Assembly: GCF_000971985.1 (NCBI RefSeq)
Contig: NZ_KQ040798.1
Location: 124,001-188,000 of the forward strand
Direction of reading: 5' to 3'
Source of the DNA: Paenibacillus dauci
Lineage (GTDB): Bacteria; Bacillota; Bacilli; Paenibacillales; Paenibacillaceae
DNA: 64,000 nt
Shown in pieces: positions 18,516 to 26,667 of the stretch. Every line of letters begins with the position of its first letter. Position 1 is the stretch's first letter. The notes beneath the pieces were generated by a model. It made no database searches. It was given only the letters and a program-made list of their open reading frames with translations, and was not told the DNA's origin. Position numbers and translations under genes: made by a program.

Positions 18516-18704
18516 ATGATTTGGCTTAAAGGATTGTTTTTGATTGCTTATGGATTGATGGTAGGAGCAGCGGCGGTGCTGTTGGCCGTATTTATCCATA
18601 CCGGTCCTATGCAATACTTTCTCCATCCGAGCAAGATCGAACAGGCTTATACGTATCCTGCACATGAAGTAATCAACAAGGCGCATAACGAACAACGCTT
18701 GTAA
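18516..18704 (+). CDS. Small single-span membrane protein, unknown
   Basis: 62-residue protein beginning MIWLKGLFLIAYGLMVG, with one membrane span (about residues 5-28) and a short polar tail ending NKAHNEQRL. The ATG at 18516 is preceded by AAAGGAG at a slightly long distance; a longer in-frame opening upstream has no ribosome site. A terminator follows at 18813. It lies 142 bp after ade and may have its own promoter. I do not recognise a family, and its reality rests on the ribosome site, terminator and sensible hydrophobic pattern. Confidence 0.6.
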   Translation: MIWLKGLFLIAYGLMVGAAAVLLAVFIHTGPMQYFLHPSKIEQAYTYPAHEVINKAHNEQRL

Positions 18705-18812
18705 TTTCCGGATTCTCCTTCTAGCGTGCTTCTTCTGCTGCTATTTGTATCGGCAGATCATTCTTTATGGAAATTCGATGACGGAATCAACCTTATAAAA
18801 TATATAAATAAT

Positions 18813-18863
18813 AACCTCTCTGACCTGCCTTTCTCCGGCATATCGGGGAGGTTTTGCTTTTTC
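18813..18863 (+). terminator. Terminator after the small membrane gene
   Basis: AACCTCTC and GGGGAGGTT form the stem, with a nested GCC/GGC inside, followed by TTTTGCTTTTTC. Confidence 0.65.
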
Positions 18864-18893
18864 TTGCTAAGGGATATCGATAAAACAATGGAC

Positions 18894-18921
18894 TTGACTG
18901 TCTGTAAGATATTACTATATC
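18894..18921 (+). promoter_or_regulatory. Putative promoter of the ABC exporter and its leader
   Basis: TTGACT (18894-18899) and TATATC (18916-18921) with a 16-bp spacer. The implied leader of about 115 nt (18928-19042) is GC-rich; GATC-GTCCC and GGGAC-GATC segments can form an outer stem around a CGGTACCG hairpin. No known riboswitch class is recognised. Confidence 0.5.
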
Positions 18922-19042
18922 TATATGCGCTGTTATGCAGCCGCGTAAATGATCGGTCCCGGCCCAGCCAACCGGTACCGAAAAATAGTATGGGGACGTG
19001 ATCTGCCGCAGCCTGTGGCCCAAGAAAATTACATAGAAAAGA

Positions 19043-20767
19043 GTGGTTATTATCCTGAAGCGTTTTTTTGCGTACTATCGTCCCTATAAAGGGCTTTTCT
19101 TTCTCGATTTTACCTGTGCCGTGCTGGCTGGCGTACTGGAACTGTCTTTTCCGCTGGCAGTGAATACGTTTATCGACAAGCTGCTGCCCGGACAAAACTG
19201 GAATCTGATTCTGATTGCCAGTCTGGCACTGCTGGGAATTTATGTGCTGAATACATTTATGCAGTATATCGTCACCTACTGGGGGCATATGCTCGGAGTG
19301 AATATCGAGACCGATATGCGCCGTAAGTTGTTTGGACAATTACAAAAGCTGTCATTCCGGTTTTTTGATAATCACAAGACCGGTCATCTGATTGGCCGGA
19401 TTACAAACGATCTTAACAATATTGGCGAAGTTGCCCACCATGGTCCGGAGGATATATTCATCGCCATTATGACATTGATCGGTTCCTTTATCCTGATGTA
19501 CAATATCAATCCCCAGCTGGCGATTATTACCTTTGTAATTATTCCGATCATGGCCTGGGTGATTATTTTCTTCGGAGGCCGGATGACTACGGCTTACCGC
19601 AGACTGTTCGGGGATGTCGGTAATTTCAATTCCCGTATCGAGGATAATGTAGGCGGTATCCGGGTCGTGCAGTCTTTTGCCAATGAAGAGCATGAGAAAA
19701 AGCTATTCGAAGTCGACAACCAGAGCTATCGCAGTACGATGCTGCTCGCCTACAAGACAATGGCGCGCAGTCTCGCCGTCAACTATATGATGATGCGGAT
19801 GATTACGATTCTTGTGTTGATCTTTGGCGCCTGGTTCTTTATTAGCGGCCAGATCAAAATCGGGGAATTTGTTGCTTTTCAGCTGCTTGCCAATATTTTC
19901 TTCCGTCCCATCGAGAAGATTAATGCTGTTATCGAGAGCTATCCCAAAGGAATCGCCGGATTCAAGCGTTATCTGGAAATTATGGATACCGAGCCGGATA
20001 TTGCGGATCGCCCCAATGCACTGGAAGTGACGCATCTGGAAGGGAATATCCGCTTTAATCAGGTATCATTTGGCTATGAATCCAATCGCCCGATTCTCCG
20101 GGATATCAGTCTTGAGATTCATCCTGGCGAGACTGTAGCCTTTGTCGGTCCTTCGGGTGCCGGCAAGACGACGATATGCAGTCTGCTGCCGCGCTTTTAT
20201 GAAGTGGATCAAGGCAGCATCACCATCGATGGAATCGATATACGAGATATGAAGCTGGAGTCTCTACGCCGTCAGATCGGTATTGTGCAGCAGGATGTAT
20301 TCCTGTTCTCCGGTACGATCCGGGAAAATATTGCCTACGGCAAGCTGGATGCCAGTCTGGATGAGATCTGGCTCGCTGCCGAACGTGCCCATCTGGCAGA
20401 CGTTATTCGCAATATGCCGGATGGCATCGAGACCGTTATCGGCGAGCGTGGCGTCAAGCTGTCCGGCGGACAGAAGCAGCGTCTGTCTATCGCCCGTATG
20501 TTCCTTAAGAATCCGCCGATTCTGATTCTTGATGAAGCGACATCGGCACTCGATACCGAGACCGAAGCGGCTATCCAGCAGTCTCTCTCCGAGCTGGCTG
20601 TCGGACGGACTACCCTGGTGATCGCCCACCGACTCGCAACGATCAAAAATGCCGATCGGATTATAGTCGTCAATCAAGATGGCATTGCCGAACAAGGGCA
20701 TCATCAAGAACTAATCGCTGCCGGTGGGATCTACAGTCGTCTGCACCGTGCGCAATTTGGCAGTTAA
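19043..20767 (+). CDS. ABC exporter, fused membrane and ATPase domains
   Basis: 574-residue half-transporter of the MsbA/LmrA-like exporter family. Six membrane spans occupy about residues 1-300. The ATPase domain has Walker A GPSGAGKTT near 370, Q-loop QQDVFLFSG, signature LSGGQKQR, Walker [13 protein letters not shown] and the switch His in VIAHRL. It probably works as a homodimer; cargo cannot be told. The start is uncertain: homologous proteins usually begin MLKRFFAYYRPYKGL, but here the codon before CTG-AAG-CGT is ATC, and the only standard start in frame after the stop at 19034 is GTG 19043, which lacks a good ribosome site. A strong terminator follows at 20791. Confidence 0.88.
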   Translation: MVIILKRFFAYYRPYKGLFFLDFTCAVLAGVLELSFPLAVNTFIDKLLPGQNWNLILIASLALLGIYVLNTFMQYIVTYWGHMLGVNIETDMRRKLFGQLQKLSFRFFDNHKTGHLIGRITNDLNNIGEVAHHGPEDIFIAIMTLIGSFILMYNINPQLAIITFVIIPIMAWVIIFFGGRMTTAYRRLFGDVGNFNSRIEDNVGGIRVVQSFANEEHEKKLFEVDNQSYRSTMLLAYKTMARSLAVNYMMMRMITILVLIFGAWFFISGQIKIGEFVAFQLLANIFFRPIEKINAVIESYPKGIAGFKRYLEIMDTEPDIADRPNALEVTHLEGNIRFNQVSFGYESNRPILRDISLEIHPGETVAFVGPSGAGKTTICSLLPRFYEVDQGSITIDGIDIRDMKLESLRRQIGIVQQDVFLFSGTIRENIAYGKLDASLDEIWLAAERAHLADVIRNMPDGIETVIGERGVKLSGGQKQRLSIARMFLKNPPILILDEATSALDTETEAAIQQSLSELAVGRTTLVIAHRLATIKNADRIIVVNQDGIAEQGHHQELIAAGGIYSRLHRAQFGS

Positions 20768-20790
20768 GCATTTATCCATGTATACCATCC

Positions 20791-20836
20791 ATGCCCGGCA
20801 ATCACTCTTTCTGTAGTGATTGCCGGGCATTTTAAT
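20791..20836 (+). terminator. Terminator after the ABC exporter
   Basis: A 16-bp perfect stem (20791-20806 with 20815-20830, ATGCCCGGCAATCACT) over an 8-nt loop, followed by TTTTAAT. Confidence 0.9.
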
Positions 20837-20889
20837 GTTCTTAAAATATAGAAGTATAGTTATGGAGAAATATCTTCTGATTTCTTTGC

Positions 20890-20920
20890 TTGACCTTGGG
20901 TCTGACCTAAGCTTTATAGT
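20890..20920 (+). promoter_or_regulatory. MerR-type promoter with 19-bp spacer and dyad
   Basis: TTGACC (20890-20895) and TATAGT (20915-20920) are 19 bp apart, the long spacer typical of MerR-activated promoters. The near-palindrome CTTGGGTCTGACCTAAG (20895-20911) fills the spacer, exactly where MerR proteins bind. The merR-like gene begins at 21156, so a leader of about 230 nt is implied; nothing convincing is encoded in it. Confidence 0.7.
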
Positions 20921-21155
20921 AAAGATATAGACAAGATGTTCAAGCGTTTTGCTGCACTCCTACTATTTTGCCACAACCAGCATGATCCACTTTTTTTCTT
21001 TTGCAGATAAGCACTTTGTTTCAACGGATTCACGAAATATATTTTTTTCGAAAAGAATCATGGGTTCCGTCTATCCCTACCGGATATTCTTTCTTTAAAT
21101 TAGTTTATTCTGCGGTATGTTTATACTTTTTATGTACAGAAAGGAGCCTTCCCTT

Positions 21156-22037
21156 ATGAATCATTATCTCACGATTAGCGAACTGGCTCGGCTGATGAAT
21201 GTATCTACCCATCAGATCCGTTATTTTGAAGAGCAAGGCGTTCTGTTACCTGCCTGTATCGCAGATAATCAATATCGAATGTATGGAACCGATGAAATCT
21301 ATCGTCTGTCTCATATCCTACTGCTGCGCAAGCTGGGTATTCCGGTTCGACAGATCCGTGAAAGTCTGGCTTCCTTTTCGGCGGATCAATATAATGAGTT
21401 GCTTCAGGATTCCATGCTTCAGCTGGACCAGCAGATTGGGCAGCTCACCCGGCTGAAGCAGCTCACTGCCGGCGTAATCAGTGAATATGAGCAGCATTAT
21501 GCCCCAGGATTAGATAGAGGCCTTTACCAGATTATAGACTGTCCATCAAGAAAACTCTGTATCTGGACCGAACTGCAGACCGGAGAAGTACTTACTGCCC
21601 GCAAAATGCTGCAGCTGAATCCCTACCCCGAAGATCTATTCGAGGCGGATCTATATTATATCCAGCAAGATCATCAATTGCTGCTCTGTTATGAACAGCC
21701 AAAAGATAAAATCACCCCTGACAGCGACCATTCCAGCATTTCGATAGAGAAGATAAGCTGCGGGAAAAATTCAAATCAAGCTCACCATTCCACACCCGAT
21801 ATAGAACTGGCTGCAAGCTCGTATCTGTCAGCTTATATTAGGATTACCGAAGAAGATGAACTTTATGTACAGATTCAGCAGCTGGAGCAGTATATGGAGC
21901 AGCAGCAGTTACTGCCTGCCGGCCCATTAATCCTAATCGAAAAGTCATATCTGTCCCTGTTCGATAATGCCAGCCTCCACTATGAGCTGCAAATGCCTTT
22001 GAGCGCTAGCGAAGTGAGCCAGGAGGAGCAGCCATGA
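21156..22037 (+). CDS. MerR-family transcriptional regulator
   Basis: 293 residues. The N-terminal winged helix is clear: YLTISELARLMNVSTHQIRYFEEQGVLLP, and then RLSHILLLRKLGIPVRQIRESL, followed by a coiled-coil dimerisation helix (about 75-120). The C-terminal portion looks like a ligand-sensing (GyrI/BmrR-like) domain, interrupted by a polar Ser/His/Asn-rich segment around residues 187-222. Start 21156 has AAAGGAG 9 bp upstream. The stop overlaps the GNAT gene start (ATGA), so the two are translationally coupled. The 19-bp-spacer promoter upstream suggests autoregulation. Inducer unknown. Confidence 0.85.
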   Translation: MNHYLTISELARLMNVSTHQIRYFEEQGVLLPACIADNQYRMYGTDEIYRLSHILLLRKLGIPVRQIRESLASFSADQYNELLQDSMLQLDQQIGQLTRLKQLTAGVISEYEQHYAPGLDRGLYQIIDCPSRKLCIWTELQTGEVLTARKMLQLNPYPEDLFEADLYYIQQDHQLLLCYEQPKDKITPDSDHSSISIEKISCGKNSNQAHHSTPDIELAASSYLSAYIRITEEDELYVQIQQLEQYMEQQQLLPAGPLILIEKSYLSLFDNASLHYELQMPLSASEVSQEEQP

Positions 22038-22696
22038 CAACGGCCCATATTTCTCAACCTCTGGATCTTGTTATCAGTCCCTGTCTTCCCGAAGAATTGC
22101 CTGCTGTTTGTATATTGCTGGCTACCTCATTTGCCGATATATTTGGTTCCATGGTTCAGCTCAATGAACAGCAGCTGGCGGCCCTGCTCATTCAGACCTG
22201 GTCGCCCTCTGCTCTAGCTGCCGATCGTCTACAGGTTGCCGCGCGGCTAAATGGACAGATTGTTGGAGTGATCGGGCTCCAGTGGTCTGCTGGCCATTCA
22301 TCTACCCATTCAGCCCTGCCCCACTGGGGCTCGTTAATCAGACTATATGGATTCTGGAATATGTGCAGATTCGCAATAGGCATGTCTGCATTGGAACACA
22401 ACCCCCGCCTTCATGAAGGTTATATTGAACATCTCGCTACAGCTACTGAATATCGAGGGCGTGGTATTGCCAGATCACTGTTGCAGTGGGCACAACGGTA
22501 TGCAGCTGAACAGAAGTGGAACCAATTAACTCTGCATGTATCTTATAACAACGTACATGCAAGTCAATTATATAAGAAAATGGGCTTTCATCATCACTCT
22601 TCCCACTCCAGCTGGATTCAGCAGCTCTTCCTGCAGCAGCCCGGTTGGCATTATATGACCTGGATACCTGAATCCCTATCGTCAACGAATAGATGA
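22034..22696 (+). CDS. GNAT-family N-acetyltransferase
   Basis: 220-residue acetyl-CoA-dependent acyltransferase. The acetyl-CoA-binding motif A is EYRGRGIARSLLQWAQ near residue 140, preceded by the beta-strand YIEHLATATE and followed by the motif-B region NNVHASQLYKKMGF. It overlaps the merR-like gene by 4 bp and is surely controlled by it, so a resistance or detoxification role for a small molecule sensed by the MerR protein is a fair inference. Substrate cannot be predicted. Confidence 0.85.
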   Translation: MTTAHISQPLDLVISPCLPEELPAVCILLATSFADIFGSMVQLNEQQLAALLIQTWSPSALAADRLQVAARLNGQIVGVIGLQWSAGHSSTHSALPHWGSLIRLYGFWNMCRFAIGMSALEHNPRLHEGYIEHLATATEYRGRGIARSLLQWAQRYAAEQKWNQLTLHVSYNNVHASQLYKKMGFHHHSSHSSWIQQLFLQQPGWHYMTWIPESLSSTNR

Positions 22697-22740
22697 TTAT
22701 TCCCATCCGTAATTTTATTTAATTCAAGGAGTGAATATAC

Positions 22741-23760
22741 TTGCATAAACGACGTCTCAAATGGATTGTCCCTATTAGTGTCACTGCTGCTATTCTATTT
22801 ACCTTACTGGCTATTTTCCTGTATCAGAATTCATACGATATGACTGAACAATCTGTATCGGTGCCTACTACCGATGGTGTATTGACGGGGATTCTGACTA
22901 TGCCTCGGCATACCGAGCATCCGGTTGGACTGATCGTATTTGTCCATGGTGATGGACCGATCGACGCCAGCTATGATGGATTCTATCGACCGGTATGGGA
23001 GCGATTTGCCAAAGCAGGTTATGCATCCCTATCGCTGGATAAACGCGGGATTGGTGGATCAGCCGGCAGCTGGCTGCAGCAGAGCATGGACGATCGGGCC
23101 AATGATACTGTAACCGCGATTCGGTGGGCACGCACACTTCCCTCTATCGATCCCAAACGTATTGGATTATGGGGAGCCAGTCAGGCAGGATGGGTCATTC
23201 CCAAAGTAGTTGCCAAAGAGCCTTCGCTCGCTTTTAGCATTCTCGTCTCACCTGCGATCAACTGGATACGTCAGGGCCGTTATAATACCCGGCAGGAAAT
23301 GCTTCAATCCGGCGCCAGCGAACAGGAGATTCGTCATGTGGAACAGCAGGATCAGTTAGTACTGCAGTTGCTCAAGCGCCATGCCTCCTACGCCGATTAT
23401 CTACGGATAACCCATCCCGTCGATCCTATTTCAGCTGAACGCTGGACATTTATTGTGCGTAACTATCAATCCGATGCCAGTCAGGAACTTCGTAATTTCC
23501 ATCATCCGGTACATCTGATACTTGGTACGGAAGATATTAATGTAGATGTCAAAGAAACCGAGCACTTCTACCGTCATTCGATCCCCAATTCGCTTCTGTC
23601 GGTCACTGTACTACCGGGTGTAGATCATTCCATGGTACCTTCTCGTCTCGTTCATTCCTCGTGGCAGATGATGCTGACAGCGATATTTTTCCCACGCCAG
23701 GTTAGCAGTCCAGCATATTTGAATGATCTGGAGCAGTTCCTGTCTACTATCCCGCGTTAA
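22741..23760 (+). CDS. Membrane-anchored alpha/beta hydrolase
   Basis: 339 residues with a single N-terminal membrane span (about 8-28) and an outside-facing alpha/beta-hydrolase domain. Motifs: VFVHGDGPID oxyanion strand, nucleophile GASQAG near residue 148, LGTEDINVDV (Asp) and GVDHSM (His). It resembles extracytoplasmic esterase/acyl-peptide hydrolase-like proteins. The start is TTG at 22741, supported by AAGGAGTG 8 bp upstream. 44 bp after the GNAT gene, so likely in the same transcript, which would make a three-gene unit merR-GNAT-hydrolase. Substrate unknown. Confidence 0.82.
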   Translation: MHKRRLKWIVPISVTAAILFTLLAIFLYQNSYDMTEQSVSVPTTDGVLTGILTMPRHTEHPVGLIVFVHGDGPIDASYDGFYRPVWERFAKAGYASLSLDKRGIGGSAGSWLQQSMDDRANDTVTAIRWARTLPSIDPKRIGLWGASQAGWVIPKVVAKEPSLAFSILVSPAINWIRQGRYNTRQEMLQSGASEQEIRHVEQQDQLVLQLLKRHASYADYLRITHPVDPISAERWTFIVRNYQSDASQELRNFHHPVHLILGTEDINVDVKETEHFYRHSIPNSLLSVTVLPGVDHSMVPSRLVHSSWQMMLTAIFFPRQVSSPAYLNDLEQFLSTIPR

Positions 23761-23856
23761 AGTCGGTTTATGGTACTGCGCCCTTTCCTGCTATATTGCT
23801 GCATGTCAAGAAATCGTTGTAGCTGATATGCAATAAATGCTATAGCTTATCCAGAC

Positions 23857-23897
23857 ATAAAAAATCCCCTCCTGCCTAGTTACGGTAAGAGGGGATT
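23857..23897 (-). terminator. Terminator of clpE
   Basis: Read on the minus strand, AATCCCCTC and GAGGGGATT form a 9-bp stem followed by TTTTTT. It lies beyond the tandem repeat, so the clpE transcript should include the repeat. Confidence 0.75.
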
Positions 23898-23957
23898 GAT
23901 CTATTTAGAGATCTATTTAGAGATCTATTTAGAGATCTATTTAGAGATCTATTTAGA
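23898..23957. repeat. Five perfect tandem copies of a 12-bp unit
   Basis: The unit GATCTATTTAGA is repeated five times without a mismatch, then decays into GATTCATCTAAT. It lies between the clpE stop and its terminator. Perfect identity suggests recent slippage; there are no spacers, so it is not a CRISPR. Confidence 0.95.
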
Positions 23958-24002
23958 GATTCATCTAATGGGATAATACAGCTTGTTGTCTTTATTTAAA
24001 TC

Positions 24003-26150
24003 TCAGACTCTTGCTACGTGAATCGCTTCTTCCTGTACATCTACCTGGATATTTTCTACATTCTCATCATCCAGTACCAGATCGGTAATACTGTCTTCGA
24101 TATGCTGCTGGATCACACGGCGCAGCGGACGAGCACCAAAGGCTGGATTGTAACCAAGCTCAGCCAGTTTTCTCTTCGCCTCATCGGAAACGTTCAGCGT
24201 AATACCCTGTTCACCCAGTGTAGACTGGATATCCTCCAGCATATTGTCCACGATCTGTACCAGATCTTCTTCCTTGAGAGAAGCAAATGGAATAATCGCA
24301 TCAAACCGGTTCAGAAACTCCGGACGGAAGTAGGAGCCCAGCGATTCCAGAATCGAGCTGGTCTGCTCCGATTTGGCAGCAGAGAAACCAACAGTGATTT
24401 TCTTCTCGGTAATAACTGCATTGGATGTCATGATAATAACGGTATCCTTGAAGCTGACGGTACGGCCCTGGCTGTCTGTCAGACGACCATCGTCCATCAC
24501 CTGCAGGAACATATTTTGTACATCGGGATGTGCTTTCTCGATCTCGTCGAGCAGGATGATGCTGTACGGATTACGACGTACACGCTCAGTCAGCTGACCG
24601 GCTTCATCATGACCCACATATCCTGGTGGCGAACCGATCAGTTTGGACACGGAATGTTTCTCCATATATTCACTCATATCCAGACGGATCATCGCATCGG
24701 ATTGACCAAACAGCTCTTCAGCCAGTGATCGGGACAGCTCGGTTTTACCTACACCGGTTGGTCCGACGAACAGGAAGGACGCAATCGGTTTGTTTTTCGG
24801 TTTCAATCCGGCACGGCTGCGGCGGATTGCTTTGGCGACTTTCTCTACGGCTTCATGCTGACCGATAACCTTTGTCTCCAGACGGGCAGACAGATTTTTC
24901 ATTTTGTTCTGCTCATCCTGCTGCAGTTTGCCGACAGGAATACCGGTTTTGCGTTCGATAATATTCTGAATATCCTCGATGTGTACTTCGACCGGCTCTG
25001 TGCTGCTTGCCCCACTATTCAACTGGTTCAGCAGTTGGGTTTCTTCATCACGCAACTGGGCTGCACGTTCATAATGTTCTTCTCGAGTCGCCTGCTCTTT
25101 CGCAGCTTTGATCTTCTCGATACGAGTCATCAGTTCTCCCTGATCGCCTGCAGAAGCACGCAGATTCAGTTTGGCACCCGATTCGTCAAGCAGATCAATC
25201 GCTTTGTCTGGCAGGAAACGATCCTGGATATAACGATTGGATAATTGAACACAGGCTGCAATCGTCTCATCGGAGTAACGTACACCATGATACTCCTCGT
25301 ATTTTGGACGCAAGCCTTTCAGGATTTCAACCGTTTCTTCTACCGTTGGTTCATCGACCATAACCGGCTGGAAGCGACGTTCCAGAGCAGCGTCTTTCTC
25401 AATCTGGCGATATTCCTTGAGTGTAGTGGCACCGATAACCTGCAGTTCCCCACGAGCCAGTACCGGTTTGAGAATATTACCAGCGTCCATGGAACCTTCG
25501 GCAGATCCTGCACCGACGAGCAAGTGGATCTCATCGATAAACAGCAGGATATTCTCGCGCTGCTGCAGTTCGGCTATCAACTGTTTGACTTTTTCTTCAA
25601 ATTGGCCGCGGATACCGGTTCCCGCTACGAGTGAAGCCACGTCAAGCGAATAGACTTCCTTGTTTAGCAGTTTGGACGGTACTTTGCCTTCGGTAATACG
25701 CAGTGCCAGACCTTCGGCAATAGCTGTTTTACCAACTCCCGGTTCACCGATCAGGACCGGATTGTTTTTATTGCGGCGGTTCAGAATTTCGATCACACGT
25801 TCGATCTCGTCATCGCGGCCGATCACTGTATCGATCTTGCCGTCTTTGGCAGCATCATTCAGATTACGTCCTAGCTGATCCAAAATACCATTGCCGCGCT
25901 GCGGTTCTACCGTACGTGTCGCTGCACGCTGATTATTGGATCCGCCTGTCTGACCCCCTTGCTGCATGAAGCCTTTGAACAGTTGATCCAGTGGTGACAT
26001 GCCGGAAGCGCCGAATCCACCAGACAGTGGATTGCTGTTGTTCATTTTGGCATAACATTCCTGGCACAGATACATCTTCTCTGATTTATGATTTACAGTG
26101 AAGCTCAATCCTACAGTGGCTTCGTGTTGATTACAATTTTGACAACGCAT
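24003..26150 (-). CDS. clpE: ClpE, Clp protease ATPase subunit
   Basis: 715-residue HSP100 unfoldase that feeds substrates to ClpP. In order: an N-terminal zinc finger with CQNC and CQEC (residues 3-33) that defines ClpE, AAA+ domain 1 with Walker [10 protein letters not shown] near 135 and FIDEIHLL, a UVR-like coiled segment near 330-370, AAA+ domain 2 with GPTGVGKTE near 464, and a C-terminal D2-small domain [14 protein letters not shown]-like ([13 protein letters not shown]). The start at 26150 follows AAAGGGG. A strong promoter with an adjoining CtsR operator lies upstream, matching the heat-shock control known for clpE in Bacillus. Monocistronic. Confidence 0.96.
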   Translation of the reverse strand: MRCQNCNQHEATVGLSFTVNHKSEKMYLCQECYAKMNNSNPLSGGFGASGMSPLDQLFKGFMQQGGQTGGSNNQRAATRTVEPQRGNGILDQLGRNLNDAAKDGKIDTVIGRDDEIERVIEILNRRNKNNPVLIGEPGVGKTAIAEGLALRITEGKVPSKLLNKEVYSLDVASLVAGTGIRGQFEEKVKQLIAELQQRENILLFIDEIHLLVGAGSAEGSMDAGNILKPVLARGELQVIGATTLKEYRQIEKDAALERRFQPVMVDEPTVEETVEILKGLRPKYEEYHGVRYSDETIAACVQLSNRYIQDRFLPDKAIDLLDESGAKLNLRASAGDQGELMTRIEKIKAAKEQATREEHYERAAQLRDEETQLLNQLNSGASSTEPVEVHIEDIQNIIERKTGIPVGKLQQDEQNKMKNLSARLETKVIGQHEAVEKVAKAIRRSRAGLKPKNKPIASFLFVGPTGVGKTELSRSLAEELFGQSDAMIRLDMSEYMEKHSVSKLIGSPPGYVGHDEAGQLTERVRRNPYSIILLDEIEKAHPDVQNMFLQVMDDGRLTDSQGRTVSFKDTVIIMTSNAVITEKKITVGFSAAKSEQTSSILESLGSYFRPEFLNRFDAIIPFASLKEEDLVQIVDNMLEDIQSTLGEQGITLNVSDEAKRKLAELGYNPAFGARPLRRVIQQHIEDSITDLVLDDENVENIQVDVQEEAIHVARV

Positions 26151-26267
26151 ATATACATGCCCCTTTCTTAAATCGTATCGCTATCTGAAAATGGTCAAAA
26201 GAATGGGATTATAAATTGTTAACTTGAACAACCTAGGTAATGAATGTTTGATGTTTGATCAATATTT

Positions 26268-26290
26268 TTTGACTTTGACTTTCTTTGACT
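26268..26290 (-). promoter_or_regulatory. CtsR operator of clpE
   Basis: On the minus strand AGTCAAAGAAAGTCAAA (26274-26290) matches the CtsR heptad repeat RGTCAAANANRGTCAAA completely, and a third AGTCAAA heptad follows at 26268-26274. It starts directly downstream of the -10, so a bound repressor would block initiation. Confidence 0.88.
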
Positions 26291-26318
26291 ATTATATCGC
26301 ATTCAGATTTAATGTCAA
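26291..26318 (-). promoter_or_regulatory. Sigma-A promoter of clpE
   Basis: Consensus TTGACA (26313-26318) and TATAAT (26291-26296) with a 16-bp spacer, next to the CtsR repeats. Confidence 0.85.
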
Positions 26319-26520
26319 CAACTTACAGCTGATTTTTATATTATTTTTGTAAATAATTTTGTGCACAATATAAATAGAATGTATTGAGATATTGTATATG
26401 CTTATTTTGACTTATCCCTGTTTCCATACAGTATATTTTATAAAATTCATTTTAAGGACACCTCTTCAAACCTCTTATTACTCATTTTAAAGAATAATAA
26501 CACCTATTACATATATGGGG

Positions 26521-26588
26521 ATCAAAGATGGTTTTTCGAGCTTTCATACCATGATTTTGGAGCTTAAAATGCTATATTGATCTTTGAT
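26521..26588 (+). other. Possible stem-loop in antiporter leader
   Basis: ATCAAAGAT (26521-26529) and ATCTTTGAT (26580-26588) form a perfect 9-bp pairing around a 50-nt segment, 80 bp before the antiporter start. No known riboswitch core is recognised. The rest of 26319-26667 is AT-rich with no gene. Confidence 0.4.
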
Positions 26589-26667
26589 TTTCCTTCCTTT
26601 ATATTGTTACAGGAACGCGTTCATATACACATTGTAATTTAATATATTGGGAAAGGCAGAGGGTATA

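Noticed and set aside
20936-21010. 24-codon frame (MFKRFAALLLF...) in the merR leader
   Set aside because: It lies near the predicted transcript start but has no ribosome site; not enough to call a leader peptide.
23898-23957. Short regular repeats that might be taken for a CRISPR array
   Set aside because: The 12-bp units abut with no spacers and no cas genes are near; it is a simple tandem repeat.
26521-26588. Possible c-di-AMP (ydaO-type) riboswitch before the antiporter
   Set aside because: Only a 9-bp inverted repeat is present; none of the conserved ydaO core sequence is recognisable.
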